Counted from the stretch's first letter, positions 45,654 to 55,250 are shown. The stretch: DNA of 64,000 nt from Janthinobacterium sp. 64 (GCF_002813325.1 NZ_PHUG01000001.1:2356001-2420000); one strand, 5' to 3'. The notes: generated from the sequence alone by a model not told the origin. Program-made: numbers and translations.

Positions 45654-46924
45654 TCTTCCAGGAACATCTGCTGCAGGTCGTTCAGGAAGCACAATCCCCG
45701 TTCCGTCGGGCGGATGAGCTGATGGTCGCGGTACAGCAAGCCTTTCGCTTCGGCCGCATTGAGCGGCCGCTCGATGGCGTTGATGGCCAGGCCCGTGCGC
45801 TCGGCGAACAGGTTGGGCGCAAAGCCCTGCGTCAGGCGCAGGGTATTGAGCATGAATTCAAAACCCATTTCCTCGCGCGCCAGCTCGCGCTCTTCCTGCA
45901 CGGGGTTACCGGCCAATACCGCGTCCATGTAGGCGCGCGGCTGCTTGTAGCGGGCCTGGCGCAGCACGCGGTGCGGGAACGAAATCTTCGAATGCGCGCC
46001 CGCGCCGATGCCCAGATAATCGCCGAATTCCCAGTAATTGCGGTTGTGTTTAGCCTGGCGGCCCGGCTGCGCATACGCCGACACTTCGTAGCGGCCATAG
46101 CCCGCCTGCGCCGCGCGCTCAGCCACCATGTCGGCGATGTCGGCGCTTGCGTCATCGTCCGGCAGCGCAGGCGGATACTTGGCGAACAGGGTATTGGGTT
46201 CGAGCGTCAGGTGGTACAGCGACAAATGCGGCGGCGCGAACGACAGCGCCGTTTCCAGGTCCTGCCGCGCCTCGTCCAGCGTTTGCGTGGGCAGCGCGTA
46301 CATCAGGTCGAGGTTGAAATTGTCGAAATTGGCGTGCGCGATCTCCACCGCGCGGCGCGCCTCGTTGTCGTCATGGATGCGGCCCAGCGCCTGCAAATGG
46401 CGGCCATTGAAGCTCTGGATGCCGATCGACAAACGGTTGATGCCGCTGGCCCGGTAGGACTTGAATTTTTCCGCTTCGAAGGTGCCCGGATTGGCTTCCA
46501 TGGTGATTTCGCAATCGGGCTCCAGTGGCAGCAGGGTGCGCACGTCCGACATCAGCCGGTCCAGCCCCGCCGCCGACATCAGGCTGGGCGTGCCACCGCC
46601 GATGAAAATCGTGTGGATCTTGCGGCCCCAGATCAGCGGCAGCGCCATTTCCAGGTCCAGACGCAGGGCCGCCAGGTATTCGGCTTCCGGCAAGTCGCCG
46701 CGCACCTCGTGCGAATTGAAGTCGCAATACGGGCATTTTTTCACGCACCACGGAAAGTGAATGTACAGCGACAGCGGCGGCAGGGCCGTCAGGTTCAGCG
46801 CGCCAGGCTGCAGGTATTTCAGGGCCGCTCCGGCCGCGCCGGAAATGCCTTCCTGCGGCGCGGGCGACGCTCCGGGCTTGGCTGCCGACCTGGCAACGGC
46901 GCCCACCAGTTTGATCGGAATCAT
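45650..46924 (-). CDS. hemW: Heme chaperone HemW (radical SAM)
   Basis: 424 residues. The radical SAM Cys triad is in CVKKCPYCDF near residue 60, followed by GGGTPSLM and TMEANPGTFE. The HemW-specific HNRNYWEFGDYLGIGAGAHS-type block (seen as KHNRNYWEFGDYLG) is present. Older databases call this an oxygen-independent coproporphyrinogen oxidase, but HemW lacks the extra Cys of HemN and hands heme to proteins. It overlaps rdgB by 4 bases (ATGA) and has a 40-residue N-terminal extension. Confidence 0.93.
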   Translation of the reverse strand: MIPIKLVGAVARSAAKPGASPAPQEGISGAAGAALKYLQPGALNLTALPPLSLYIHFPWCVKKCPYCDFNSHEVRGDLPEAEYLAALRLDLEMALPLIWGRKIHTIFIGGGTPSLMSAAGLDRLMSDVRTLLPLEPDCEITMEANPGTFEAEKFKSYRASGINRLSIGIQSFNGRHLQALGRIHDDNEARRAVEIAHANFDNFNLDLMYALPTQTLDEARQDLETALSFAPPHLSLYHLTLEPNTLFAKYPPALPDDDASADIADMVAERAAQAGYGRYEVSAYAQPGRQAKHNRNYWEFGDYLGIGAGAHSKISFPHRVLRQARYKQPRAYMDAVLAGNPVQEERELAREEMGFEFMLNTLRLTQGFAPNLFAERTGLAINAIERPLNAAEAKGLLYRDHQLIRPTERGLCFLNDLQQMFLED

Positions 46925-47505
46925 CGCAGCTTTTCCACCAGCGCGCGCAGGGCCTGGCCGCGGTGCGACAGCGCGTTCTTTTCATCGGACGTCAGTTCGG
47001 CCGCGCACTTGCCCAGCGCAGGAAGGAAGAAATGCGGGTCGTAGCCGAAGCCGCCGTTGCCGCGCGCAGTGGCGATCATCTCGCCATTCCAGCGGCCGTC
47101 GGCGATCACCGGTTGCGGGTCGTCCGCATGGCGCACGTACACCAGCACGCAATAGTAATAGGCGGACTTGTCGGCATGCACTTCGAGGTCGGCGATCAGT
47201 TTGGCGCTGTTGGCCGCGTCCGATTTCGGCTCGCCCGCATAGCGGGCCGAATACACGCCCGGCGCGCCGCCGAGCGCATTGACGCACACGCCGGAATCGT
47301 CGGCCAGCGCCGGCAAGCCCGTCAGGCGCGATGCGTGGCGCGCCTTTTGCAGCGCGTTTTCAACGAAGGTGTGGAACGGCTCGTCGCTTTCCGGCACGTC
47401 ATACTCGCCCTGGGCGTGGACGGAAAAACCGATGGTCGAGAGCAGCTCGTTGAATTCCTTGAGCTTGCCGGCGTTGTTGGAGGCGAGGATGAGGCGTTGG
47501 GTCAT
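46921..47505 (-). CDS. rdgB: dITP/XTP pyrophosphatase
   Basis: Removes non-canonical purine nucleotides such as dITP and XTP. 194 residues from the ATG at 47503-47505; the longer frame to 47589 is not needed. LASNNAGKLKEF is the N-terminal signature, LADDSGVCVNALGGAPGVYSAR the central one (in part: ADDSGVCV), and GGFGYDPHF the C-terminal one. It forms an operon with hemW; rph, its usual upstream neighbour, is now 1.2 kb away across an insertion element. Confidence 0.95.
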   Translation of the reverse strand: MTQRLILASNNAGKLKEFNELLSTIGFSVHAQGEYDVPESDEPFHTFVENALQKARHASRLTGLPALADDSGVCVNALGGAPGVYSARYAGEPKSDAANSAKLIADLEVHADKSAYYYCVLVYVRHADDPQPVIADGRWNGEMIATARGNGGFGYDPHFFLPALGKCAAELTSDEKNALSHRGQALRALVEKLR

Positions 47506-47646
47506 GTCAGTAGTCCGGTTGAAGTGCCGACATTGTAAACCTTTTGCGCTCCCCTCACCTTGGCCCGCCGCCACGCTCAACGGCGGCAAAAGCGGGCCTG
47601 TTGCCCGGCGCGGCGGGCGGCAATGTGTAAATCTGTGTAAAGATTA

Positions 47647-48700
47647 GGCTCTGTCATCGAAAGCGGTGGGAACGCGCCACAGTTGCTGAGGTCTAACTGG
47701 ATCAGGTATTTCCTTTCAAGGAGCCGATCATGGACGCCGCCCAGTGGCAGACCTTCGCCAGCCAATTCCCGCAACTGTCGCGCCGCCAGCGTCTTGCCAG
47801 CAGCGAATTATTGCGCACCAGCGCGCCACAGGCTGCGGCCGTCGTCCTGATCGAGCAAACAGCGCTGGCGCAACTGCATTGTCCCAGCTGTCGATCGACA
47901 CATTTCCACCGTCACGGCCAGGCCCACGGTCTGCAGCGCTATCGCTGCGTGCCTTGCCGCAAAACCTTCAACGCCTTGAGCGGCACGCCGCTGGCGCATC
48001 TGCACCACAAGGAACGCTGGCTGGCCTATGCCGATTGCCTGCTCAACTCGTTTTCGGTACGCAAGGCGGCCAGCAAGGTGCATATCCATCGCAACACCAG
48101 CTTTCGCTGGCGCCACCGTTTCCTCGCGCTGGCCAAGACCGACCGACCGCGCTGCCTGCATGGCATTACCGAAGCCGACGAGATGTATGTGCTCGAGTCG
48201 CAGAAAGGTTCAAAACACATGACGCGTCCGGCGCGCAAGCGCGGAGGCCGCGCCAGCCAGCGTGGCATTTCCAATGAGCAGGTGTGCGTGCTGGTGGCGC
48301 GCGACCGCACCGGCCAAACCGTCGACTTCATTGCCGGCATGGGCCAGCTGAGCAAGGCCAAACTGCACGCCTGCCTGCCAGCGGTGATCGACCGTGACAT
48401 CTTGTTGGTGAGCGATGGCCATCCGGCCTATCCCGTGTTTGCCAGGGAGATCGGCATCGGGCATGCGGCCGTTAACTTGCGGGCCGGCGTTCGCGTGCGC
48501 GGCACGGTGCATGTGCAGAACGTCAATGCGTATCACAGCAGGTTGCTCGGCTGGCTGCGTGCGTTTCATGGCGTGGCCACGCGCTACCTGCCCAACTACC
48601 TGGGCTGGCGCTGGATACTCGACGCACGGAGAATATTGTCCCCCGAAAGCTTGCTCAGAGCCACTTTGGGGACATTCCCACATCTGACGGTGACATAGCC
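47647..48700 (+). mobile_element. IS1595-family insertion sequence
   Basis: 1,054-base element. Ends match as inverted repeats: GGCTCTGTCATC at 47647 and, on the other strand, GGCTATGTCACC from 48700. Both sides carry the perfect 8-base target duplication AAAGATTA (47639-47646 and 48701-48708). One intact transposase gene fills it. 8-base duplications are usual for IS1595 elements. Intact ends, duplications and gene point to a recent insertion. Confidence 0.93.
47730..48698 (+). CDS. IS1595-family transposase
   Basis: 322 residues. N-terminal zinc ribbon CPSC...CVPC (residues 51-54 and about 70-73), then a helix-turn-helix-like segment (VRKAASKVHIHRNTSFRW) and a DDE nuclease domain starting EADEMYVLES; VSDGHPAY carries the second Asp and NVNAYHSRLLGWLR the region of the last acidic/His group. 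The stop is 2 bases from the right end of the element. It faces opposite to rph and rdgB. Confidence 0.92.
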   Translation: MDAAQWQTFASQFPQLSRRQRLASSELLRTSAPQAAAVVLIEQTALAQLHCPSCRSTHFHRHGQAHGLQRYRCVPCRKTFNALSGTPLAHLHHKERWLAYADCLLNSFSVRKAASKVHIHRNTSFRWRHRFLALAKTDRPRCLHGITEADEMYVLESQKGSKHMTRPARKRGGRASQRGISNEQVCVLVARDRTGQTVDFIAGMGQLSKAKLHACLPAVIDRDILLVSDGHPAYPVFAREIGIGHAAVNLRAGVRVRGTVHVQNVNAYHSRLLGWLRAFHGVATRYLPNYLGWRWILDARRILSPESLLRATLGTFPHLTVT

Positions 48701-48705
48701 AAAGA

Positions 48706-49434
48706 TTACATGCCGAGGGCTTGCTTCTGCATGGCGATCAGGTCGGCGATGCCGCCTTGCGCCAGGTCCAGCAAGCGGTTCATGCCGGCGCGGTCGAAGG
48801 CGGCGCCTTCGGCCGTGCCCTGCACTTCGATGAAGTGGCCCGCTTCCGTCATCACCACGTTCATGTCCGTGTCGCAGCCCGAGTCTTCCACATAGTCCAG
48901 GTCCAGCACCGGCATGCCCTGGTAGACGCCCACCGAGATGGCGGCGACAAAGCTTTTCACGGGGATGGCGGCGATCGCGCCGCGCGCCTGCAGCTGGGAA
49001 AACGCGTCATACGCGGCCACCATGGCACCCGTGATCGAGGCCGTGCGCGTGCCGCCATCGGCCTGGATGACGTCGCAATCGAGGTGCAAAGTGCGTTCGC
49101 CGAACGCCTGCAGATCGAAGGCGGCGCGCAGCGAGCGGCCGATCAGGCGCTGGATTTCCTGCGTGCGGCCGGACTGCTTGCCGCGCGCCGCTTCGCGGTC
49201 CATGCGCGTGTGCGTCGAGCGCGGCAGCATGCCGTACTCGGCCGTCAACCAGCCCTGGCCCTTGCCCTTCAGGAAACCCGGCACCTTGTCTTCGATGCTG
49301 GCGGTGCAGATGACCTTGGTGTCGCCGCACTCGATCAGCACCGAACCTTCGGCATGCTTGGTGTACTGGCGGGTGATGCGGATGGCGCGCAGCGCATCGA
49401 CGGCGCGGCCGCTCGGGCGGGATTCAAATGTCAT
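48706..49434 (-). CDS. rph: Ribonuclease PH
   Basis: Trims the 3' ends of tRNA precursors with phosphate. 242 residues of standard length. [11 protein letters not shown] at the start, [29 protein letters not shown] and [23 protein letters not shown] blocks (part: [13 protein letters not shown]) are intact. The stop codon lies inside the IS target duplication, so the gene is unharmed while the genes that would follow it are cut off. Confidence 0.96.
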   Translation of the reverse strand: MTFESRPSGRAVDALRAIRITRQYTKHAEGSVLIECGDTKVICTASIEDKVPGFLKGKGQGWLTAEYGMLPRSTHTRMDREAARGKQSGRTQEIQRLIGRSLRAAFDLQAFGERTLHLDCDVIQADGGTRTASITGAMVAAYDAFSQLQARGAIAAIPVKSFVAAISVGVYQGMPVLDLDYVEDSGCDTDMNVVMTEAGHFIEVQGTAEGAAFDRAGMNRLLDLAQGGIADLIAMQKQALGM

Positions 49435-49696
49435 GGGGTGTCCTGTGTGATTGGGGTTGCGGCCGCGATTTTACCACCGCGGCGCCATGCCACGGCGCAG
49501 GGCGGCCCGCGCACAAGATCCCTACAATCCTGCCCCGCCAAACACAATTTTCTTTACAATGCCGTAAAACGCACACTATTCAGCAATTTTCAGGCCATCG
49601 CGCACTTCAGTCCTGTTTTGCAGCGCGGGCGGTATTGCCTGCGCTGGCTGATTAAGTGTATAAGTGACTGTATACAAGACCAAATCGGGGAATCCT

Positions 49697-50602
49697 TTGA
49701 GCATTTCAAGCATGACAGGCTACGCGGTTGCCACCAGCGAAGGTGCTGCAGGCACACTGACAATTGAAATCAAGAGCGTCAACTCGCGCTTTCTCGACCT
49801 GCAATTCCGGATCAACGACGATCTGCGGGCGCTGGAGCCTGACCTGCGCGCCGCCGTCATGTCCGCCATCACGCGCGGCAAAGTCGAGGTACGCCTGAGC
49901 TTTGGCCGCAAGGCCGCCACCGCCGGCACGCAGGCGCTGAACCTGCCCCTGCTGGCCGAACTGGCGCGCCTGCAAAACGAAGTAGGCCAGCATTTTGTCT
50001 CCGCCCCCGTCATGACGGTGGCAGAACTGCTGCGCTGGCCGGGCGTCATCGAAGAAGCGCAAGTGGGGCAAGAGTCCTTGCAGGCGGACGTGGGCGCGCT
50101 GACCCGCCGCACCGTGGCGGCCTTCGTCGACAGCCGCAAGCGCGAAGGCGCGGCGCTCGAAGCGGTGCTGGTGTCGCGCATCGAAGCGATGGAAGCCATC
50201 GTCAAGCGCATCACGCCATTGATACCGCAAGTGGTGGCGGCCTTCCAGCAAAAAGCCATCGAGCGCATGCAGGATGCGCTGGGCCTGGCCAGCCAGGGCT
50301 CGAATTCGGCCCTGTCGCGCCAGGACGCCATGGAGCGCATCCGCCAGGAAGTCATTTTGTACGGCATCCGCATCGACGTGTCGGAAGAACTGGCGCGCCT
50401 GTCGGCCCACCTGGGCGAAACGCGCCACATCCTCACCAAGGGCGGGCAAGTGGGCAAGCGCCTCGACTTCATGATGCAGGAACTGAACCGCGAAGCCAAC
50501 ACCTTGGGTGCCAAGGCGTCCGTCAAGGAACTGGCCGACGCCTCGATGGACTTGAAGCTGCTGATCGAGCAGATGCGCGAACAGGTGCAGAACCTGGAAT
50601 AG
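49697..50602 (+). CDS. yicC: YicC-family endoribonuclease
   Basis: 301 residues if begun at the TTG at 49697, which follows CGGGGA and gives MSISSMTGYA, the normal YicC beginning. A GTG at 49664 would add 11 residues without support. EIKSVNSRFLD, LRWPGVIEE and the C-terminal DUF1732 with RLDFMMQELNREANTLGAKA are family marks. E. coli YicC acts as an endoribonuclease on some transcripts. In many genomes it precedes gmk, as here, though a doxX gene lies between on the other strand. Confidence 0.93.
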   Translation: MSISSMTGYAVATSEGAAGTLTIEIKSVNSRFLDLQFRINDDLRALEPDLRAAVMSAITRGKVEVRLSFGRKAATAGTQALNLPLLAELARLQNEVGQHFVSAPVMTVAELLRWPGVIEEAQVGQESLQADVGALTRRTVAAFVDSRKREGAALEAVLVSRIEAMEAIVKRITPLIPQVVAAFQQKAIERMQDALGLASQGSNSALSRQDAMERIRQEVILYGIRIDVSEELARLSAHLGETRHILTKGGQVGKRLDFMMQELNREANTLGAKASVKELADASMDLKLLIEQMREQVQNLE

Positions 50603-50606
50603 TCCT

Positions 50607-51017
50607 TCAGGCCAGGCGCGTTGCGGCGCGCCCCCTGTCGCTGGCGGCGATGACGACGCAGGCGACAAACAGCACGATGCTGTATTCCACGCCGCCGGCG
50701 CCATGTTCGCCCACGAACCAGCCCTTGGCCGCATGCACGATGGCGATGCCGCCGACGCAGATCACCATCAGCCCGGCCGCCGCCCAGCGCGTGTATTTGC
50801 CGGCGATGAGCAGGCTGCCGCAAACGATCTCGACGATGGTAATCGCCCACACCACGGCCAGGCCGTAGATAAATCCCTTGTCTTCCAGAAAACCGGCAAA
50901 GCGGGGGATGGTGCCATTGGCGATGCGCACGATGGCGTGGGCCATGAACATCACGGCGATGGCCACGCGCAGCAGCAACATGGCCTGGGCAACACTGAGA
51001 AACGGGAAATTTTTCAT
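50607..51017 (-). CDS. DoxX-family membrane protein
   Basis: 136 residues with four membrane helices (about 10-28, 50-68, 75-95, 110-125). LLLRVAIAVMFMAHAIVRI and GLAVVWAITIVEIVCGSLLI are the DoxX pattern (each quoted in part). Role unknown; relatives act in redox or sulfur stress. It lies tail to tail with yicC, 4 bases apart, breaking the usual yicC-gmk line. Confidence 0.88.
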   Translation of the reverse strand: MKNFPFLSVAQAMLLLRVAIAVMFMAHAIVRIANGTIPRFAGFLEDKGFIYGLAVVWAITIVEIVCGSLLIAGKYTRWAAAGLMVICVGGIAIVHAAKGWFVGEHGAGGVEYSIVLFVACVVIAASDRGRAATRLA

Positions 51018-51228
51018 GCGTGCATCCTGTCGGTAGAATAGTTATCAAGAAAAAACCATTCGAAATTAGATAACTATTTTCCCAAGATAACAAGCAAAAT
51101 ATGGGTAGCTGCGGCGGCAAGGCGCATCGGGGGACTGGCTGGTCGCCTTGCCTCTTGGTAAAATACTGAATTGGGCGGCGCCCATGCAAGCGCAGGCGCC
51201 GTCATCACACGCATATGGAAAGATCCGC

Positions 51229-51867
51229 ATGAGCCACCCTACCGCCTTCTCCGGCAGCCTGTTCGTGGTCGCCGCACCATCGGGCGCCGGCAAATCGACA
51301 CTGGTCAATGCATTGCTGGCGCAAGAGCCCGGCATCAAGCTGTCGATTTCGACCACCACGCGCGCGCCCCGTCCGGGCGAGCAGCATGGCCGCGAGTATT
51401 ACTTCACGACGGCGGAAGACTTTGTCGCGCGCGCCGACCAGGGCGAGTTCCTGGAATGGGCGGAAGTGCATGGCAATTACTATGGTACCTCGCGCATCAT
51501 GGTGGAGCAGCAAATGGCCGCCGGCACCGACATCCTGCTGGAAATCGACTGGCAAGGCGCGCGCCAGGTGCGCAAGCAATTCCCCCGCGCGGCCGGCATT
51601 TTCATCCTGCCGCCATCGATCGATGCGCTGGAAGAGCGCTTGAACAAGCGCGGCCAGGACGAGCCGCACGTGATCACGCGCCGCCTGCTGGCGGCCGGCG
51701 GCGAAATCGCACACGCTCCCGAGTTCGAGTATGTTATTATCAATGAAGAGTTTACGGTCGCTTTGTCCGAACTGAGCGCGATCGTGAGAGCGGCCCGTTG
51801 CCGGTTTGCGCAACAAGCGGCCCGCAACGCATCGCTATTCGCCCAGCTGGGCCTGCACGCAGAGTAA
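51229..51867 (+). CDS. gmk: Guanylate kinase
   Basis: Phosphorylates GMP to GDP. 212 residues from ATG 51229. P-loop [17 protein letters not shown]-binding [19 protein letters not shown] (part), [16 protein letters not shown] and [10 protein letters not shown] are all present. First gene of the gmk-rpoZ-spoT run; it supplies substrate for (p)ppGpp chemistry. Confidence 0.97.
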   Translation: MSHPTAFSGSLFVVAAPSGAGKSTLVNALLAQEPGIKLSISTTTRAPRPGEQHGREYYFTTAEDFVARADQGEFLEWAEVHGNYYGTSRIMVEQQMAAGTDILLEIDWQGARQVRKQFPRAAGIFILPPSIDALEERLNKRGQDEPHVITRRLLAAGGEIAHAPEFEYVIINEEFTVALSELSAIVRAARCRFAQQAARNASLFAQLGLHAE

Positions 51868-51920
51868 TTCGTCTGCACGCCAGTTCACACAGCACCACGC
51901 ACACAAATTTAGGAGTTACT

Positions 51921-52124
51921 ATGGCCCGTATCACAATCGAAGATTGCCTGAAGCAGATCCCTAACCGTTTCCAGCTGACCCTGGCTGCGACCTATCGCGC
52001 ACGTCAGTTGTTGCAAGGCCACACCCCAAAGGTGGAAGCCAAGGACAAGCCTACCGTTGTCGCACTGCGTGAAATCGCTGCCGGTAAAGTCGGCATCGAA
52101 ATGCTGAAAAAGGTCCCGATGTAA
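51921..52124 (+). CDS. rpoZ: RNA polymerase omega subunit
   Basis: 67 residues from ATG 51921 after [24 protein letters not shown] and [11 protein letters not shown] are the omega signature. The usual C-terminal tail is short. Omega helps form one of the ppGpp sites on RNA polymerase, which fits the adjacent spoT. Confidence 0.97.
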   Translation: MARITIEDCLKQIPNRFQLTLAATYRARQLLQGHTPKVEAKDKPTVVALREIAAGKVGIEMLKKVPM

Positions 52125-52206
52125 TTGGGAAGCCGCGTGCCGGAACAGTGCTGACCCCTGCTTCTACCGTATCGTTTATTCACACTGTAAAGCAACGCGA
52201 CGTTTT

Positions 52207-54489
52207 ATGAGTCTGACCCCAGCCGACACGACTTCTGCAGCACTGCCGCCCCTGGCCTCGCGCCAGGCGGCAAAATCACAGGGCGCTTCCGCGCCCGGCG
52301 CCGGCACGTCCGGCAGCAACACCCCCGCAGCACCGCCAGCGCCCGCCCTCGGCGTGGCCTCCGTCAGCCACCTGGCCGACAAGCTGGCCGAATACCTGTC
52401 CCCCGCCGACCTGAAAAAAGTCAAGGAAGCCTACCGCTTCTCCGACGAAATGCACCTGGGCCAGATGCGCCGCTCGGGCGAGCCGTATATCTCGCACCCG
52501 ATCGCCGTCGCCGAAATCTGCGCCGACTGGAAGCTCGACGCGCAAGCCATCATGGCCGCCCTGCTGCACGACGTCATGGAAGACCAGGACGTCAAGAAGG
52601 ATGAATTGATCGAGCGCTTCGGCGCGCCGGTGGCGCACCTGGTCGATGGCCTGTCGAAGCTGGAAAAGATCGAATTTCAGAGCCAGATCGAAGCGCAGGC
52701 GGAAAACTTCCGCAAGATGCTGCTGGCCATGGCCTCCGACGTGCGCGTGATCCTGATCAAACTGGCCGACCGCCTGCACAATATGCGCACCCTGGACTTC
52801 ATGACGGCGGCAAAAAAACGCCGCATCGCCAGCGAGACCATGGAAGTGTACGTGCCGATCGCGCACCGCCTCGGCCTGAACAACATCTACCACGAGCTGC
52901 AGGACCTGTCGTTCTCGCACCTGTACCCGATGCGCTACCGCACCCTGGCGAAAGCCGTCAAGGCGGCGCGCGGCAACCGGCGCGAAGTGGTCAACAAGAT
53001 CATGGAAGCGGTGAAAAGCACCTTGTCCATGGCCGAACTCGAAGCCGACGTCACGGGCCGCGAAAAGACCCTGTACGACATCTATAAAAAGATGCGCAGC
53101 AAGCATTTGTCGTTCTCGCAAGTGCTGGACGTGTACGGCTTCCGCGTGGTGGTGAGCAGCTTTGCCGATTGTTACGTGACCCTGGGCACCCTGCACAGCC
53201 TGTACAAGCCGATGCCGGGCAAGTTCAAGGATTACATCGCGATCCGCAAGCTGAACGGCTACCAGTCGCTGCACACGACCGTCATCGGCCCCTACGGCAC
53301 GCCCGTCGAATTTCAGATCCGCACGCAGGAAATGCACCGCACGGCCGAGTCCGGCGTGGCGGCGCACTGGCTGTACAAGAGCGGCGAATCGAACCCGTCC
53401 GACCTGCAGCAGCGCACGCATGCGTGGCTGCAATCCTTGCTCGACATCCAGCAGCAGACGGGCGACTCGGCCGAATTCCTCGAACACGTCAAGGTCGACC
53501 TGTTCCCCGATTCCGTCTACGTGTTTACGCCGAAGTCGAAGATCATCGCCCTGCCGCGCGGCGCCACGGCCATCGACTTCGCCTACTCGATCCACACGGG
53601 CATCGGCGACCAGACCGTGGCCGTCAAGATCAACAACGAAACCTCGCCGCTGCGCACCGAGCTGCACAATGGCGACATCGTCGAAATCATCACCGATTCC
53701 TCGTCGCGCCCCAGCCCGACCTGGCTGTCGTTCGTGCGCACCGGCAAAGCCCGTTCGGCCATCCGCCACCATTTGCGCACGATTAACCTGCCCGAATCGA
53801 TCGCCCTGGGCCAGCAATTGCTGTCGCAGGCACTGCAGACTCTGAACATCGACGCCGACCTGCAAGCGCCATTGGTGGAACGCCTGCTCAACGAATCGAG
53901 CGCCAATTCCATGGACGAGCTGTACGCGGACATCGGCATCGGCAAGCGCATGGCCACCCTGGTGGCGCGCCACATCTTCGGCTTGATTGGCGGCGAAGCG
54001 GCCAGCATGCCGGTGGAACACAATAGCGGCAGCGAACTCGACCCGGTCACCATCTGCGGCAGCGAAGGCGTCTCGGTCCAGCTGGCGCCATGCTGCCTGC
54101 CGATCCCGGGCGACCAGATCATCGGCCAGCTGCGCCGCGACCAGGGGCTGCTGGTGCACACCAGCGACTGCTCGCAGGCAAAACGCCAGCGCGCCAAGGA
54201 ACCGGACCGCTGGATCGCCGTGCGCTGGGGCACCGAACTGAACCGCCGCTTCGACTGCCGCATCAAGGTGCTGATCAACAGCGAACGGGGCATCCTCGCC
54301 AGAGTAGCCGCCGAAATCGGCGAATCCGACGCCAACATCATCTATGTGGGCATGGACGAAGACAAGGACAACGTCCTCGACCAGCTGCGCTTCACCGTGC
54401 AAGTCAAGGACCGCGTCCACCTGGCCGCCCTGCTGCGCAACGTGCGCAGAGTGGCCGGCGTGAACCGCATCCTGCGCGAACGCAATTAA
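52207..54489 (+). CDS. spoT: Bifunctional (p)ppGpp synthetase/hydrolase SpoT
   Basis: 760 residues. The hydrolase HD domain is intact (SHPIAVAEI, ALLHDVMED) at about 95-200. The synthetase at about 290-400 has KFKDYIAIRKLNGYQSLHT (part), with a basic RxKD-like motif of bifunctional enzymes, not the acidic one of RelA. TGS at about 435-500 (VFTPKSKIIALPRGATAIDF in part), then a conserved-Cys region (CCLPIPGD) and ACT at the end. The first 45 residues are Ala/Pro/Ser rich; their DNA (GTCTGACCCCAG at 52211) matches one arm of the local REP family. Gene order gmk-rpoZ-spoT supports the name. Confidence 0.95.
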   Translation: MSLTPADTTSAALPPLASRQAAKSQGASAPGAGTSGSNTPAAPPAPALGVASVSHLADKLAEYLSPADLKKVKEAYRFSDEMHLGQMRRSGEPYISHPIAVAEICADWKLDAQAIMAALLHDVMEDQDVKKDELIERFGAPVAHLVDGLSKLEKIEFQSQIEAQAENFRKMLLAMASDVRVILIKLADRLHNMRTLDFMTAAKKRRIASETMEVYVPIAHRLGLNNIYHELQDLSFSHLYPMRYRTLAKAVKAARGNRREVVNKIMEAVKSTLSMAELEADVTGREKTLYDIYKKMRSKHLSFSQVLDVYGFRVVVSSFADCYVTLGTLHSLYKPMPGKFKDYIAIRKLNGYQSLHTTVIGPYGTPVEFQIRTQEMHRTAESGVAAHWLYKSGESNPSDLQQRTHAWLQSLLDIQQQTGDSAEFLEHVKVDLFPDSVYVFTPKSKIIALPRGATAIDFAYSIHTGIGDQTVAVKINNETSPLRTELHNGDIVEIITDSSSRPSPTWLSFVRTGKARSAIRHHLRTINLPESIALGQQLLSQALQTLNIDADLQAPLVERLLNESSANSMDELYADIGIGKRMATLVARHIFGLIGGEAASMPVEHNSGSELDPVTICGSEGVSVQLAPCCLPIPGDQIIGQLRRDQGLLVHTSDCSQAKRQRAKEPDRWIAVRWGTELNRRFDCRIKVLINSERGILARVAAEIGESDANIIYVGMDEDKDNVLDQLRFTVQVKDRVHLAALLRNVRRVAGVNRILRERN

Positions 54490-54491
54490 TG

Positions 54492-54522
54492 CTGGGGTCA
54501 GACCCGCCGGGTCTGACCCCAG
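54492..54522. repeat. REP-like palindrome between spoT and the RAYT gene
   Basis: CTGGGGTCAGACCC-GCC-GGGTCTGACCCCAG: two perfect 14-base arms with a 3-base loop. It begins 3 bases after the spoT stop and ends 9 bases before the stop of the convergent RAYT gene. The same arms occur at 34516-34579. It can fold as a terminator, although no T-run follows. Confidence 0.9.
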
Positions 54523-54530
54523 GCTTACGC

Positions 54531-55181
54531 TTACGGCTGATCTCCACGTTCTGCAATATGCCGCAAAAAATCCTGATCCCCAAGTGCAAACTCGGCATTG
54601 ATACTGGTGCGCAACTGACTTAACTCTTTCATCGACCAAGCCCGTTGAAAAAGTTCGCGATACGCCACACGTGCCTCAGCAGGACTCGTCCCCAGACGCC
54701 AGTACAGCGGATGAGCAGTTACCAAGCTATCATGCTCGCCACGCGCGTTGCAGCGATAGCTGGACCAACGATATTCACCTGGAAAATCAACCATGCCAGC
54801 GCGAACCGGATTGAGCTCGATATAACGCTGACAAACCAGTAGGTAAATCTCATCTTGCACCAGACACGACTTGTAACGACCATCCCAGATACTTCCCGTC
54901 CGTCCATAGCGCCAATTGAAATATTGCGCGTAACGTTGCGCCAGCGATTTCATCAAACCAGAGACGGTGGCGGGCGTATCCGCTGACAACAGCAAATGCA
55001 CATGATTAGTCATGTGCACATACGCATGTATTCTGCATGGGTTCGCTTGCAACGCCAGACTCAAATAAGACAGGTATCGCAGGTGATCATTAGCATCAAG
55101 AAAGCATGCTTGCCTGTCCGCCCCACGCTGCACCACATGCAAAGGCATGCCAGGCATAAACAAACGCTGGGCGCGGGCCAT
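54531..55181 (-). CDS. REP-associated tyrosine transposase (RAYT, Y1 family)
   Basis: 216 residues of the IS200/IS605-like TnpA_REP branch. MPGMPLHVVQRGADRQACF is the N-terminal strand, HMTNHVHLLL holds the HUH metal pair, and SLAQRYAQYFNWRYGRTGSIWDGRYK (in part: SLAQRYAQYFNWRYGR) the catalytic Tyr region. RYIELNPVRAGMV is a RAYT mark. Such genes are single-copy, have no IS ends of their own, and act on REP palindromes; one lies right at its 3' end. The gene is lower in GC than its neighbours. Confidence 0.9.
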   Translation of the reverse strand: MARAQRLFMPGMPLHVVQRGADRQACFLDANDHLRYLSYLSLALQANPCRIHAYVHMTNHVHLLLSADTPATVSGLMKSLAQRYAQYFNWRYGRTGSIWDGRYKSCLVQDEIYLLVCQRYIELNPVRAGMVDFPGEYRWSSYRCNARGEHDSLVTAHPLYWRLGTSPAEARVAYRELFQRAWSMKELSQLRTSINAEFALGDQDFLRHIAERGDQP

Positions 55182-55250
55182 GGTCGCTCTCCTGTAAAGG
55201 AAAGTCCCAGCGTGACAGGCCTACCAAGACTAACCCTGCGTCAGCGCAAA

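Noticed and set aside
52276..54639. 787-codon minus-strand frame opposite spoT
   Set aside because: Shadow of a GC3-rich gene; the sequence is His/Val/Gln/Asp repeats without domains.
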